A model generated the notes under the pieces. It ran no database searches. It saw only the letters and a list, made by a program, of their open reading frames with translations, and was not told where the DNA came from. Positions 41,774 through 51,721 of a stretch of DNA of 64,000 nucleotides are shown one piece after another; position 1 is the stretch's first letter; every line of letters begins with the position of its first letter. Both the position numbers and the translations under genes were made by a program. The stretch comes from Bacterioplanes sp. (GTDB lineage Bacteria > Pseudomonadota > Gammaproteobacteria > Pseudomonadales > Oceanobacteraceae). The stretch is taken from contig JACUUC010000012.1 in assembly GCA_014859445.1 (NCBI GenBank), positions 21,553 to 85,552 of the forward strand. The letters are read 5' to 3'.

Positions 41774-42808
41774 ATGGCTATTTTATTACCCCCTAATTCG
41801 TTGTTGAGCCCAACCAGTTCCCGTCCAACACCGTCGGTTTCTGCCACGGCTAGTCGCGGTTTGAGCCCCGAAGGCGTTGCCCAAAAACAAGTCAGTGGGG
41901 CTCTGGTACAGGGGCCACGACAAAGCGCGGAGACGACCGCAAAAAATATATTGCAGCACGTTCAGCGAGGATTGGAGCAATTGCGTTCGCAGGGCGCCAA
42001 CTCCGAGCGACTGCAGCAGCGTTTAGAGGCTGCAAAACAAGGCATTGAAAAAGGGTATGCCGAGGCTCAGAGTATGCTCAAAGGTATGGGCTTGTTGGAT
42101 GATGACTTACAGGCGGATATCGATGCTGGTCGAGCGTTGGTTGATCAAGGACTGACGCAATTGTTAGCACCGAAGTCATCCGAACCCAGTGTGTTTACTA
42201 TGCAGTCCAGTTTGCGCGTACAAAATGCCTTGAGTTTGGAGGTGATGACGCGTGATGGCGATCGTGTCAATGTGCAATTCATTCAGTCTGTTGCCGCTCA
42301 AAGTCAACAAGAACCTGGATTTCAACGCTCACAAGTGGAGCGCCAACAAGGTTGGCAAATGACGGTCGAAGGGGAGTTGAGTGACGCTGAGCGCAATGCT
42401 TTAGGTTCGTTACTGGATGATGTTCAGCGGTTAAGTGACACGTTTTTTGCCGGTAACCTTGGACAAGCCTTAGAGCAGGCTATGGCGCTTAATATCGATG
42501 GTAAACAATTGGCATCGATGAGCTTGTCTCTCACGCAGGAATCGTTTGTCAGTCGCTCTCGCGCGTACGCTCCGCAACCCATTGAATTGCCAACACCGCA
42601 ATTGCAATCCTTGAAAGCACCTCTGGCATCCTATGTGGATAGTTATATGGCGGCATTGGAACGTGCCAATCCGTTGGCTGAGCCGACAAAAGTGTTTGCG
42701 GATATGGTTCAGGCATTATTGCCAGATGAGTCACGCTTACCCGTCTGGAAAGCATTCCATCAGGGTTTAAATGACCTGTTGGCGGCCTCGACCAATAACG
42801 GAAGTTGA
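41774..42808 (+). CDS. DUF5610 domain protein
   Basis: A 344-residue protein that resembles proteins carrying DUF5610. The N-terminus is Ser/Thr/Pro-rich and disordered. The helical part around residues 55-130 (ILQHVQRGLEQLRSQGANSERLQQRLEAAKQGIEKGYAEAQSML) looks like a coiled coil and the remainder is mixed. No signal peptide or membrane segment. GAGGAG precedes the ATG. The function of the family is unknown to me. It is followed by the glutaredoxin-like gene after 69 bp. Confidence 0.75.
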   Translation: MAILLPPNSLLSPTSSRPTPSVSATASRGLSPEGVAQKQVSGALVQGPRQSAETTAKNILQHVQRGLEQLRSQGANSERLQQRLEAAKQGIEKGYAEAQSMLKGMGLLDDDLQADIDAGRALVDQGLTQLLAPKSSEPSVFTMQSSLRVQNALSLEVMTRDGDRVNVQFIQSVAAQSQQEPGFQRSQVERQQGWQMTVEGELSDAERNALGSLLDDVQRLSDTFFAGNLGQALEQAMALNIDGKQLASMSLSLTQESFVSRSRAYAPQPIELPTPQLQSLKAPLASYVDSYMAALERANPLAEPTKVFADMVQALLPDESRLPVWKAFHQGLNDLLAASTNNGS

Positions 42809-42877
42809 AAAACTGGCTGGTTTTGTGGTTTTTCTCTCAAACCCGTTACACTGTAAGGTGTAATAAGAGGGTTTTTT

Positions 42878-43144
42878 ATGGCGTTGGTTTTGTATGGCAC
42901 TCTGGGATGTCATTTGTGTGATGTGGCCGAGGCCATGTTGTTGCGGGTGCTCACGGTGTCTCCTGTGGATGTCTATCTTCAAGATATCGCTGATGACCCT
43001 GTATTGGTAGAACAGTACGGTGTCCGTATTCCCGTCATCTATAATGAAGATAATGGTCAGCAACTGGACTGGCCATTCGATGAAATTCAATTACAGCGGT
43101 GGTTGCAGGAGCAGCTGTTACCATCGCTAAGCAATCAGGAGTAA
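42878..43144 (+). CDS. Small glutaredoxin-like protein (DUF836 type)
   Basis: An 88-residue glutaredoxin-like protein. The start LVLYGTLGCHLCDVAEAML carries a CHLC redox motif near residue 12, and GVRIPVIYNEDNG carries the cis-proline. The length and the short C-terminal helix fit the DUF836/YbbN-like small glutaredoxins. It probably works in thiol redox of the cytoplasm. It is 4 bp before the lipoprotein gene and likely co-transcribed. Confidence 0.88.
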   Translation: MALVLYGTLGCHLCDVAEAMLLRVLTVSPVDVYLQDIADDPVLVEQYGVRIPVIYNEDNGQQLDWPFDEIQLQRWLQEQLLPSLSNQE

Positions 43145-43148
43145 TGCT

Positions 43149-43859
43149 ATGAGGCGTTTGTTGGCATTGATGATGACCGTGTTATTGGTGCAGGGGTGTT
43201 CGTCGAAGCCACTATCGGAGACGGGTGAGGCGGTTTACTATGCTTTGCAAACAGAAACCAGTCTGCGTTATTGGGTTGAGGCGTGCTCTGAAATCAACAC
43301 GGGACTGCGTCAATCTGCTTTGTTAACACAGCGCGATTGGTGGCAACGAAATGGTGCCTTTGTTGAAAGTGCCGATTTTGGTTTGGCTTACAATATCGTC
43401 CAGGTTACGAACACTCGCGCCGAAACGGGTGCTCGTTTGGCGATGGCATTAACTTGGCAAGTGGTCGAAACGGCTGAGCAAGAGATTCAATCCGTGCTGA
43501 CCAAAAGCAGTAATCGCGAACAAATTTGCCAAGGGATATTGGCACAATACAACGACGGACGTCGTGATTTACGTGGCAATGATGCGCTGTATAACACGCT
43601 GGTGGATTTGCAGCGACGTAAACAGCAACAGGGTTCAGATTTGACGTTAAAGCAAGCGGCAGTCTCTAGCGGCACCGGTGTGCAATATGGTCGATCTTTT
43701 TATGTGGTTGAACGTTTGGCTGCGCGTGACGGTTGTCCAGGGGCGCAAGTGCAATTATTGAAATCCGCATGGCCGCATGAGGTATACGATGCGAAATGCG
43801 CGGATAATCGATTCTTGCTGATGCGTTGCGAATGGGGTAATTGCATGATCATGCAATGA
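43149..43859 (+). CDS. Putative lipoprotein of unknown function
   Basis: A 236-residue protein with a type II signal peptide ending in the lipobox LVQGC (Cys 17), so it should be lipid-anchored; Ser at +2 and Ser at +3 suggest sorting to the outer membrane. The mature part is helical and contains Cys residues at both ends (EACSE, and DGCPG, DAKCAD, RCEWGNC near the C-terminus), which could form disulfides. I do not recognise the family. A strong terminator follows. Confidence 0.85.
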   Translation: MRRLLALMMTVLLVQGCSSKPLSETGEAVYYALQTETSLRYWVEACSEINTGLRQSALLTQRDWWQRNGAFVESADFGLAYNIVQVTNTRAETGARLAMALTWQVVETAEQEIQSVLTKSSNREQICQGILAQYNDGRRDLRGNDALYNTLVDLQRRKQQQGSDLTLKQAAVSSGTGVQYGRSFYVVERLAARDGCPGAQVQLLKSAWPHEVYDAKCADNRFLLMRCEWGNCMIMQ

Positions 43860-43865
43860 TGTTTG

Positions 43866-43895
43866 AAAAACGCCTCATATTGAGGCGTTTTTTTT
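43866..43895. terminator. Bidirectional Rho-independent terminator
   Basis: A stem of about 12 bp (ACGCCTCA core and complement), 3-base TAT loop and an eight-T run downstream lie between the lipoprotein gene and the convergent ComEA-like gene. The A-run on the other side makes it work in both directions. Confidence 0.93.
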
Positions 43896-43902
43896 GTAAC
43901 GC

Positions 43903-44172
43903 TTACTCGGTAACCAGTAACGACTGGTTTTCGCTAACCAGTTTCTTGCCAATACCGCGCACTTGAGTCAGTTCTTCGGTACTGCTGAAAGGACCTTTCT
44001 CTTCACGATATTTGATAATGGCAGCAGCTTTGGCAGGCCCAATCCCTTTGACTTGACTGAGTTGTTCCATTGTTGCTGTGTTGATGTTGATTGGCGTAAC
44101 TGTTGGTTCGGCCATGGTCAGTTGTGCACAAAGCGCTAACGCGATGGTTAAGCGGCTAATCCATGTTTTCAT
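43903..44172 (-). CDS. ComEA-like helix-hairpin-helix protein
   Basis: An 89-residue exported protein with signal peptide (ISRLTIALALCAQLTMA) and a double helix-hairpin-helix domain: ININTATMEQLSQVKGIGPAKAAAIIKYREEKGPF and ELTQVRGIGKKL. This is the ComEA form, which binds double-stranded DNA during transformation, though many relatives have no tested role. I start it at ATG 44172, which has AAGGAG 7 bases upstream; the frame extends to a TTG at 44178. Confidence 0.92.
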   Translation of the reverse strand: MKTWISRLTIALALCAQLTMAEPTVTPININTATMEQLSQVKGIGPAKAAAIIKYREEKGPFSSTEELTQVRGIGKKLVSENQSLLVTE

Positions 44173-44220
44173 TATCAATCTCCTTATGGTTGGAGTGATT
44201 ACGATAACGAAAATGACCCC

Positions 44221-44259
44221 AAAAAAAATCCGAAAAAAGAACTGCTTTTCGGATTTTTT
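44221..44259 (-). terminator. Rho-independent terminator after topA
   Basis: A 14-base stem (ATCCG core within A and T runs) with a 9-base loop and a long T-run on the minus strand, 28 bp past the topA stop. It can also act on the plus strand. Confidence 0.88.
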
Positions 44260-44286
44260 GCGACATATTTTACGAAAGTGAAACGA

Positions 44287-46977
44287 TTAAGGCGCTTTTT
44301 TCGAGGGCTTTGCCGTTTTGCTTGCTTTCGTGGTTTTGGCCTTGCTGGAAGGCGCAGGTTTGTCAGTGACCTGCCATTGCCCATCCACATAATACGCCGA
44401 CCAGCCAGTGGCCTTGCCCTCTACCTCTGTGGTGACGTATTGCTCTTTGGTTTTTCGACTGTAACGGATCACGCTAGGATTGCCTTGGCTATCAGCAAGC
44501 GGTGCATCCAATAAATAATGATATTTTTCGGGCATGACGGCTTGGTAGGCCACCAACTCGGCCACGAGCGGAGCACGTGTTTCGCGATTTTTGGGAAACT
44601 GGCTGGCCGCCAAGAACAAGCCAGCTGCGCCATCACGCAGCACATAGCTGTCGTCTACTTTTTGACAACGTAGCTCTGGCATCGGAATGGGGTCCATCTT
44701 CGGTGGCGCGGCTTCACCATTTTTAAGCAGTTTGCGGGTGTTTTTACATTCACTGTTGGTACAGCCAAAGTACTTACCGAAGCGTCCTGACTTCAGTTGC
44801 ATTTCGCTGCCACAGCGATCACATTCCAGCGATGGGCCGTCATAACCTTTGATTTTGTATTGACCAAATTCCACTTCGACGCCCGCACAGTCCGGGTTAT
44901 TGCCACAAATGTGCAATTGACGTTGCTCATCCAATAGGTAGCTGTCCATGGCGCTGTCGCACAGCTTGCAACGACGTTTATTCAGCAAACGCAAGCTTTC
45001 GGCTTCATCATCTTCCTCGGCCGCGATGGCTTCATCGCCAGGAATCAGATTGAGCGTTTGTGTGCAGCGTTCTTTGGGGGGCAAACTGTATCCTGAACAA
45101 CCTAAAAAGACGCCTGTTGTGCCAGTACGAATTTGCATGTTACGGCCACAGCTCGGGCAGGCAATGTCGGTATTAACAGGGTCGTTAGGACGCATGCCAT
45201 GTTCGCTTTCGGCCTCTTCTAACTGGTGCGTAAAGCCTTGGTAGAATTCATTGAGAACGCCTTTCCAATTGGCATCGCCATCGGCAACATGATCTAACTG
45301 CTCTTCCATGTTGGCGGTAAAACTGTAATCCATCAAATCGGAAAAACTTTCAGTTAAGCGACTGGTGACAATGTCGCCCATTTTCTCAGCGTAGAAACGA
45401 CGCCCTTTGAGGCTAACGTAGCCGCGCTCTTGAATGGTTGAAATAATGGATGCATAGGTGGATGGACGGCCAATACCGCGTTTTTCCAGTTCTTTCACCA
45501 GAGCCGCTTCTGAAAAGCGAGGGGATGGTTTGGTGAAATGCTGTTTCGTTTGCAGATCGTTTAAGACCAGCGTTTCACCGACGCGGACATCGGGCAACAA
45601 GACGTCTTCGTCACCTTTGCCTTGGCTGGGCAATACCTTGAGATGACCATCAAAGCGAATGACACGACCGCGGGTTTTGAGTTGATAGTCACCGCAAGTG
45701 ACCGTAATGCTGGAGCTAGTGAACTGCGCATCTTGAGTTTGGCAGGCAACAAAGCGGCGCCATATCAAATCATAGAGGCGCACGGCATCGGGTTCCATGC
45801 TATTGAGGTCGTTGCTACGAACATGCACATCAGAAGGACGAATGGCTTCGTGCGCTTCTTGTGCGCCTTCTTTGCTACTGTAGCGGCGAGGCTCCTTCGG
45901 TAAATAGTCACTTCCCAGCTGTTGCTCAATAAAGGCCCGTGCCGATTCGACGGCGTCTTGGCTGAGGTTAGTCGAGTCCGTACGCATATAGGTAATGTAA
46001 CCGGCTTCATACAATCGCTGCGCTAATGTCATGGTTTTTTTGACGCTATAGCCTAAGCGAGTACTGGCCGCTTGTTGCAATGTCGAGGTAATAAAAGGCG
46101 CGCCAGGTTTGGAGCTGGTGGGTTTGTCTTCGCGTTTACTGACAACGTATTGACCCGCTCGAAGCGATTGCGCCGCACGTTCGGCGTCGTCACCATTGTT
46201 GGGTCGGAAGTCTTGATTTTGATACTTAATCACTTGTGTACGAAGTGCATCTTGCTTTTCTGTACTCAAGTCAGCAAAGGCTTCCCAGTATTCTTCGGGA
46301 ATAAAAGCGCGAATTTCACGTTCGCGCTCTACGATTAAGCGCACCGCAACCGACTGCACTCGACCTGCGGATAAGCCGCGAGCCACTTTGGCCCAAAGCA
46401 GTGGTGACACCATGAAGCCCACAACGCGATCAAGGAAGCGGCGAGCTTGCTGTGCATTCACACGATTCATATTGAGTTCAGAGGGCTGTTCAAACGCCGC
46501 CTTGATGGCTTTTTGTGTGATTTCATTGAAGACCACACGGCGGTACTGTTCTTCTTTGCCGCCAATGATTTCGCGCAAGTGCCAAGCAATGGCTTCTCCT
46601 TCGCGATCCAAATCCGTTGCGAGATAAATATGATCGGCCTCTTTGGCCAGTCGTTGTAATTCGTCGACGACTTTTTCTTTGCCCGGCAATATCTGATAGT
46701 GCGCTTGCCAATCAGCATCGGGATTGACGCCCATGCGTGCCACGAGCTGCTCTTTGGCTTTGCGTTTTTTGTAGATGGCTTTTTCATCGGCTGACATTTT
46801 GCGTGTTAGAGCGGCTTGTTTAGCCCGTTCTTTGGGATCGCTGGCAGAGCCCGATCCGGAGGTGGGTAAATCACGAATATGACCAATGCTGGACTTAACA
46901 ACAAAGTCTTTGCCCAAATATTTGTTGATGGTTTTTGCCTTGGCAGGCGATTCCACAATAACCAGCGATTTGCCCAT
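44287..46977 (-). CDS. topA: DNA topoisomerase I
   Basis: An 896-residue type IA topoisomerase that relaxes negative supercoils. Seen: N-terminal TOPRIM ([18 protein letters not shown], and [13 protein letters not shown] with the DxD metal residues), the active-site Tyr in [13 protein letters not shown] (about residue 331), and three C4 zinc ribbons ([24 protein letters not shown]). The Lys/Ala-rich C-terminal tail is typical. It is followed by a terminator. High confidence. Confidence 0.98.
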   Translation of the reverse strand: MGKSLVIVESPAKAKTINKYLGKDFVVKSSIGHIRDLPTSGSGSASDPKERAKQAALTRKMSADEKAIYKKRKAKEQLVARMGVNPDADWQAHYQILPGKEKVVDELQRLAKEADHIYLATDLDREGEAIAWHLREIIGGKEEQYRRVVFNEITQKAIKAAFEQPSELNMNRVNAQQARRFLDRVVGFMVSPLLWAKVARGLSAGRVQSVAVRLIVEREREIRAFIPEEYWEAFADLSTEKQDALRTQVIKYQNQDFRPNNGDDAERAAQSLRAGQYVVSKREDKPTSSKPGAPFITSTLQQAASTRLGYSVKKTMTLAQRLYEAGYITYMRTDSTNLSQDAVESARAFIEQQLGSDYLPKEPRRYSSKEGAQEAHEAIRPSDVHVRSNDLNSMEPDAVRLYDLIWRRFVACQTQDAQFTSSSITVTCGDYQLKTRGRVIRFDGHLKVLPSQGKGDEDVLLPDVRVGETLVLNDLQTKQHFTKPSPRFSEAALVKELEKRGIGRPSTYASIISTIQERGYVSLKGRRFYAEKMGDIVTSRLTESFSDLMDYSFTANMEEQLDHVADGDANWKGVLNEFYQGFTHQLEEAESEHGMRPNDPVNTDIACPSCGRNMQIRTGTTGVFLGCSGYSLPPKERCTQTLNLIPGDEAIAAEEDDEAESLRLLNKRRCKLCDSAMDSYLLDEQRQLHICGNNPDCAGVEVEFGQYKIKGYDGPSLECDRCGSEMQLKSGRFGKYFGCTNSECKNTRKLLKNGEAAPPKMDPIPMPELRCQKVDDSYVLRDGAAGLFLAASQFPKNRETRAPLVAELVAYQAVMPEKYHYLLDAPLADSQGNPSVIRYSRKTKEQYVTTEVEGKATGWSAYYVDGQWQVTDKPAPSSKAKTTKASKTAKPSKKAP

Positions 46978-47121
46978 AATCCTTTGCTTAACCTTTTATA
47001 AGTCGATGTCGGCGACTGTTGTCAGACCTGAGAATAAGGCGACACTTTATAGGCAGACTGGGGGGGGCGGTCAAGCCTATCTGTGTTTTAAGGCCAAAAC
47101 AGGTGTTAATTTTCACGAAAT

Positions 47122-47157
47122 CCGTTAGAACGACGAATCTCGTTCACCTTCTAACGG
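47122..47157 (+). other. Orphan intergenic inverted repeat
   Basis: CCGTTAGAA and TTCTAACGG flank 18 bases that hold an inner ACGA/TCGT pair, so a branched or extended hairpin can form. Five T follow 7 bases later on the plus strand. It lies in the topA/47262 divergent gap, where no plus-strand gene precedes it. Confidence 0.45.
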
Positions 47158-47261
47158 CGTCGATTTTTGTCGCTGTGCCTTTGCGTAAAAGTTGCTAAAC
47201 TCAAGGTGTTTCTTGTAAATGTCTTTTTACGTTAGCAGATTTATTGGGAGTTACTGCATTT

Positions 47262-48038
47262 ATGTCGGCGATTGGTTTGGTCATTGCGATCGCTTTGCCC
47301 ATCAGCTTGGTGTTGCTTGGCCTCGTATTTATGGGGCGGCGTCAAGCAGAGCAACATCAAAAGCATCTACAGGCTCGCGCCATTCGGCAAAGTGCGGATG
47401 ATCTGCTTGAGGCATTGGAATTTCTTATTCAGATCGATAATTTCAAGGAGTTACAAACGGTTCTGTTGGAACGGGTGCAGGGGTTGTATCAAACGTATTT
47501 GGATCATTTACCAAAGAAAGAGGCGCAAAATCACGCCGAGCTGTTTGATCCCGCCCCTTACAAGGAGCAAATTGAAGCCGGTAAAGGCAATCGTCGAGTG
47601 TTAAAAAGCGATCGTGAAATTCGTTATGCCAAGCAACAATTTTCGCGCATTTTGAAATCGCTGTCGCCGATGGTTAAGCGCAAGGTGATTTCCGAAACCG
47701 CGATGATGGAATATCGTCGCTATTTGCGTTTGACGTTATTAGAGCGAGAGGTAGATACCTATACCGCACAAGGCGATGTGGCAGCTCATCGCGGTGATGT
47801 GGTCACGGCGGGCAGTTATTTTAAGGCCGCAAAAAAACTGCTGATCGAGTTCGATTTGCAATACCCCGAGAAGAACGAACGCATCCGCTCGTTATCAAAA
47901 CGAACCGCAGCGCTGTATAACGGTGAGACCGAGACATTGAGTAATTTGGCCAATGAACTGTCCCGTGAGTCTCAACCAACGCAGGACGAATTTGGCATAC
48001 CGTCCGATCCTATGGCAGGTGATAAGAAGAAATTCTGA
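47262..48038 (+). CDS. Membrane-anchored protein with coiled coil
   Basis: A 258-residue protein with an N-terminal membrane segment (IGLVIAIALPISLVLLGLVF) and a cytoplasmic or periplasmic helical part. Residues 30-70 (RQAEQHQKHLQARAIRQSADDLLEALEFL) and 140-200 look like coiled coil. ATG 47262 has GGGAG 11 bases upstream; an in-frame TTG at 47244 is less likely. The stop overlaps the start of the PLP-enzyme gene (TGATG). I recall similar proteins encoded next to topA in Pseudomonas, but give no function. Confidence 0.8.
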   Translation: MSAIGLVIAIALPISLVLLGLVFMGRRQAEQHQKHLQARAIRQSADDLLEALEFLIQIDNFKELQTVLLERVQGLYQTYLDHLPKKEAQNHAELFDPAPYKEQIEAGKGNRRVLKSDREIRYAKQQFSRILKSLSPMVKRKVISETAMMEYRRYLRLTLLEREVDTYTAQGDVAAHRGDVVTAGSYFKAAKKLLIEFDLQYPEKNERIRSLSKRTAALYNGETETLSNLANELSRESQPTQDEFGIPSDPMAGDKKKF

Positions 48039-48928
48039 TGACGAATGTCGTACCAACGTTACGACAGTGGTTGCAACAGCCATTGATTACCAGCCCGTTG
48101 CCCGGTTTTGAAGCGCATGCGCAGGTATTGCGTTTGGATCAATTGGATCCCATTTTGAGCGGCAATAAAGCCTATAAATTATTGGGTCATATCGAGCAGT
48201 TCCACCAGTCGGGTTATTCTGCGCTGCTCAGTTTTGGTGGCCGTCACTCAAATCACTTGCATGCACTCGCCGCCTTCGGTGCTCGTTGGCACTGCCCTAC
48301 GGTGGGGATTGTGCTGGGGTATCCAGAGCAACCATTGACACCAACCTTGCTGGATTGTCAGCAATTGGGCATGTCGTTGCAGTTTGTTGATCGAGCCACT
48401 TACGCAAAGCGCTATCAGCCAGCATGGCATCGTCAATTGGCGCAGCAGTTTGATGCGTATGTGATGGGTGAAGGTGGTGAAGGTGAGCCTGGTCTTCGGG
48501 GGTGTCGGTTACTCGCGCCTTATGTACAACAATACGCCGAAGTCTGGTTGCCAGTTGGTACGGGAACAACCGCGTTAGGCTTGGCGTCAGTATTGCCGCT
48601 CGGGACGAAACTGGTGGGGGTGAATGCCATTGCTGATCGCGGGGCTCAGCAAGCTCGCTGGCAAACGTTGCTCGATAATCGCTCATGGCGGTTATTGGAT
48701 CAGTATCATGCCGGAGGTTTTGCTCGCATAACAGACACGCTACGGTCGCTGATTCAGCACTACGATGACAAGCAGCTGCCCCTAGACCCCGTCTATACGG
48801 CCAAGTTGGTTTGGGCATTTGAGCAAGAATGGGCGGCAGGGCGTGTTCATTCCCCGGTCTTGTTATTGCATACGGGCGGATTGCAAGGGCGGCGAGGTTA
48901 TGACTTGCCAGCCTGGAGAGGCCAGTGA
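48038..48928 (+). CDS. PLP enzyme, ACC deaminase/D-cysteine desulfhydrase-like
   Basis: A 296-residue fold type II PLP enzyme. The PLP lysine lies in LSGNKAYKLLGHI (about residue 44), with SFGGRHSNHLHALAAFG (substrate loop) and the phosphate loop PVGTGTTALGLA. This pattern is shared by 1-aminocyclopropane-1-carboxylate deaminases and D-cysteine desulfhydrases; the sequence alone cannot decide between them. It starts within the stop of the preceding gene and its end overlaps the convergent DUF1853 gene by 31 bases. Confidence 0.88.
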   Translation: MTNVVPTLRQWLQQPLITSPLPGFEAHAQVLRLDQLDPILSGNKAYKLLGHIEQFHQSGYSALLSFGGRHSNHLHALAAFGARWHCPTVGIVLGYPEQPLTPTLLDCQQLGMSLQFVDRATYAKRYQPAWHRQLAQQFDAYVMGEGGEGEPGLRGCRLLAPYVQQYAEVWLPVGTGTTALGLASVLPLGTKLVGVNAIADRGAQQARWQTLLDNRSWRLLDQYHAGGFARITDTLRSLIQHYDDKQLPLDPVYTAKLVWAFEQEWAAGRVHSPVLLLHTGGLQGRRGYDLPAWRGQ

Positions 48929-49806
48929 TTGGGCATGATAAACCAACGTTCTTGTTCGGCCCACCCCGTGCGGCATGGAACTACTCGAGCAAGGCATAGG
49001 CCGACGTTCAGATAATCAAAATGGCGCCCAAGGTAGTGTAGCAATTCGTTGGTATCGATAGCGCAAGGTGCCAAGGCCAAGCTCAGCCATTGATCTTTTG
49101 CCAAAATAAACCAATGTGCCAAAGGAAGGTAGTGTTGGGCGTCTTGTTGGTGGCACCAAAATCCTTGCCAGTGATGGTCGGATACCTCGGCAGGCAGCGT
49201 TGCTTGCAACGCAGGATTGATTGCCTGAAACAAACAACCGCGCATGATGGCAAGGTGTTGATTGGGTTGGGCGTGTAAATCGGTTAATTGCTGGCGGGCA
49301 GCAGGGTGTTTGCTGATGGTTAGCTGATGTTGCTGCAGATGTCGTAGTTTGCGAGAGAGTAAATCTTGGCGATTGGGCCCGATCCATTCATCGTGATGAC
49401 CGAGATAGAATTTCAGCGCGAGTTCCCAGTGCTGCGTCTCGGCAACCGAGTGCCGGTCTGCTGGCGCGTGTGTATTCGGGATTTGCACCAGTAAGTCCAA
49501 TTCGCCCAGCGTGCGCTTGGCGTCGTGAATTTGCACGTTGGCATAAAATGGCCACTGACATTCTGTAAGCCAGCTTTGCCAGAGTTGTTCAAACTTAAAC
49601 CCCAGCCTAGGGCTGTGATACGTGGGCGGTTTAGGAATATGAGCCAGCAGATCCGCTTGGATGTGTTCGGGCCAAGCCGGGGTGTTCGCGGGTGACCATG
49701 AACAATCCAACAATGCGGGGCCAAAGACACTCCATAACACATCGCGTTGATGTGCGCTGGTCTCAGTAAAGTACCAATGATCAGGAGAAAGCGGTGTCGT
49801 CAACAA
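48898..49806 (-). CDS. DUF1853 family protein
   Basis: A 302-residue protein of the DUF1853 family. The region GELDLLVQIPNTH (about residues 96-108) and WELALKFYLG (about 127-136) has the spacing of the metal site of PD-(D/E)xK nucleases: Asp, then Glu-x-Lys, with the Glu before. Start at TTG 49806, with GCAGGT 9 bases upstream. It is divergent from nadK, and I recall the same neighbourhood in Pseudomonas. Function unknown; the nuclease resemblance is by eye. Confidence 0.82.
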   Translation of the reverse strand: MLTTPLSPDHWYFTETSAHQRDVLWSVFGPALLDCSWSPANTPAWPEHIQADLLAHIPKPPTYHSPRLGFKFEQLWQSWLTECQWPFYANVQIHDAKRTLGELDLLVQIPNTHAPADRHSVAETQHWELALKFYLGHHDEWIGPNRQDLLSRKLRHLQQHQLTISKHPAARQQLTDLHAQPNQHLAIMRGCLFQAINPALQATLPAEVSDHHWQGFWCHQQDAQHYLPLAHWFILAKDQWLSLALAPCAIDTNELLHYLGRHFDYLNVGLCLARVVPCRTGWAEQERWFIMPNHWPLQAGKS

Positions 49807-49871
49807 GCGTTTTGTACCTGCCTATGATATAAATTAGCCTTACCCATCAGGCCAGTCATGAGGAAATCGCA

Positions 49872-50762
49872 GTGGCAATGGACGTTTTTCGCAACATCGG
49901 CATTATCGGACGTTTGAACAGCAACAAAGTCATTGAAACCGTTAAGCGGTTAACGCGATACCTTGTTACCGAAGGATACCACGTCATCTTGGATGAGCGA
50001 ATTGCCGAGGTGATGCCAGGTCATGGAATGCAGGTATGCGGCGTCGGCATGCTGGGCGAAGTCTGCGATTTGGTGATCGTTGTCGGTGGGGATGGCAGTT
50101 TACTGGGGGCGGCGCGTGCACTGGCAAAATACAATACACCGGTATTGGGTATTAATCGTGGTCGTCTCGGGTTTTTAACCGATATTAGCCCAGATGACAC
50201 CATGGTCGAAGCCGTTCAAGCGGTATTGGATGGTGAATACATGGTCGAGCGTCGTTTCTTGCTCGATGCCGAAGTGAAGCGAGATGGTAATCCGATTGGT
50301 TCGGCATCGGCCTTGAATGATGTGGTTTTGCACCCGGGTAAGTCCGCACGAATGATCGCCTTTGATTTATACATTGATGGACAGTTTGTTTATAACTTAC
50401 GCTCGGATGGTTTGATTGTATCAACACCGACTGGGTCAACCGCCTATTCGTTATCCGGTGGTGGCCCCATCATGCACCCTAGATTAGATGCACTGGTGCT
50501 GGTACCGATGTTTCCTCATACCTTATCCAGTCGGCCCATTGTGGTGGGTGGCGAGAGTGAAATTAAAGTGGTGGTGGATGCCAGCCAAGGGTTGTATCCA
50601 ACGGTCAGTTGCGATGGTCAAAATCATGTGTCATGCGCTCCCGGTGACAGCATTACCATTCGAAAAAAAGCACACAAGTTAAAGTTGATTCATCCGAAAG
50701 GGCACAACTTTTACGAAATTTGCCGCACCAAGTTAGGTTGGGCCAGTAACTTAGGGGACTGA
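49872..50762 (+). CDS. nadK: NAD kinase
   Basis: A 296-residue enzyme that phosphorylates NAD to NADP. Seen: MDVFRNIGIIGRL, the ATP-binding GGDGSLLGAAR (about residue 72), LNDVVLHPG and the TGSTAYSLSGGGPIMHP segment that forms the NAD site. A GTG at 49872 has AGGA 7 bases upstream, which fits better than the in-frame ATG at 49878. It is the first gene of the run nadK, metallophosphoesterase, rhomboid, DUF1315, DUF2797, pepN. Confidence 0.97.
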   Translation: MAMDVFRNIGIIGRLNSNKVIETVKRLTRYLVTEGYHVILDERIAEVMPGHGMQVCGVGMLGEVCDLVIVVGGDGSLLGAARALAKYNTPVLGINRGRLGFLTDISPDDTMVEAVQAVLDGEYMVERRFLLDAEVKRDGNPIGSASALNDVVLHPGKSARMIAFDLYIDGQFVYNLRSDGLIVSTPTGSTAYSLSGGGPIMHPRLDALVLVPMFPHTLSSRPIVVGGESEIKVVVDASQGLYPTVSCDGQNHVSCAPGDSITIRKKAHKLKLIHPKGHNFYEICRTKLGWASNLGD

Positions 50763-50764
50763 GT

Positions 50765-51721
50765 ATGTCGCAAGGTTACGATTTGATTGGTGACATTCAT
50801 GGCTGTGGTAAAACGCTGGTCTCCTTACTAGAACAAATGGGGTACAGCCAACGTCAAGGATGTTATCAACACCCTAAACGAAAAGTGGTTTTCTTAGGTG
50901 ATATTGTCGATCGTGGTCCGAATATCCGTATGGCGTGCCATGTGGTTCGCGATATGGTCGATGCCGGTCATGCGTACATCGTCATGGGCAATCACGAATA
51001 CAATGTGTTGACCTATTGTACGGAATCTCCGCCGGCCATGCAGCAGCCGTATTTGCGCCCTCATACGCAGCGTAATGCGTTCATTGTGGAGCAAACGTTA
51101 GAGCAGTTTGCTAATTATGCCAGTGAGTTTCGTGACTTTTTAAATTGGTTTGCCGATCTGCCGTTGTTTTTAGAATTTGATCATTTTCGTGTGATTCATG
51201 CTTGCTGGGATCAGCGTATGATCGACGAATATGTTCGTCGATATGGTGGCAATCGTCTGCGCCGGCAAGATTTAGTCGAATCGGTCAACGTCGGTGGTTT
51301 TTTACATGATTTTTTAGATCGTAGCCTGCGTGGTACCGCCTTAAAACTGCCCGATAATCGGTTTATGTTGTCGAAAGATGGCTTGCGTCGTGAATTTTTT
51401 CGGACCAAATTTTGGGCGCAGCAGCCTCGCCGCTACAGTGATGTTGTGTTTCAGCCAGACCCACTACCTGACGACATTGAGCACGCATTATTGAGCGCGG
51501 AAGAGAAAGAACAGTTGTTGTTTTATGGGCGTGATGAAAAACCGTTATTTATCGGTCATTATTGGATGTCGGGTTTGCCGGAACCCATTGTCTCGAATAT
51601 TGCTTGCTTGGATTACAGCGCGGTCAAATATGGTCGTTTAGCGGCTTATCGAATGGATCAAGAGCGTGTATTGCAACGCAGTAAATTTACGTGGGTACGG
51701 GTGGAAAAAGGTGAACGTTGA
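50765..51721 (+). CDS. Metallophosphoesterase
   Basis: A 318-residue calcineurin-like phosphoesterase with the complete metal-binding series LIGDIHGCGKTL (residues 7-18), FLGDIVDRGPN, VMGNHEYN, VIHACW and IGHYWMSG. The family includes bis(5'-nucleosyl)-tetraphosphatases and protein phosphatases; this branch follows nadK in Pseudomonas as I recall. The substrate is unknown. The stop overlaps the rhomboid start by 11 bases. Confidence 0.92.
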   Translation: MSQGYDLIGDIHGCGKTLVSLLEQMGYSQRQGCYQHPKRKVVFLGDIVDRGPNIRMACHVVRDMVDAGHAYIVMGNHEYNVLTYCTESPPAMQQPYLRPHTQRNAFIVEQTLEQFANYASEFRDFLNWFADLPLFLEFDHFRVIHACWDQRMIDEYVRRYGGNRLRRQDLVESVNVGGFLHDFLDRSLRGTALKLPDNRFMLSKDGLRREFFRTKFWAQQPRRYSDVVFQPDPLPDDIEHALLSAEEKEQLLFYGRDEKPLFIGHYWMSGLPEPIVSNIACLDYSAVKYGRLAAYRMDQERVLQRSKFTWVRVEKGER

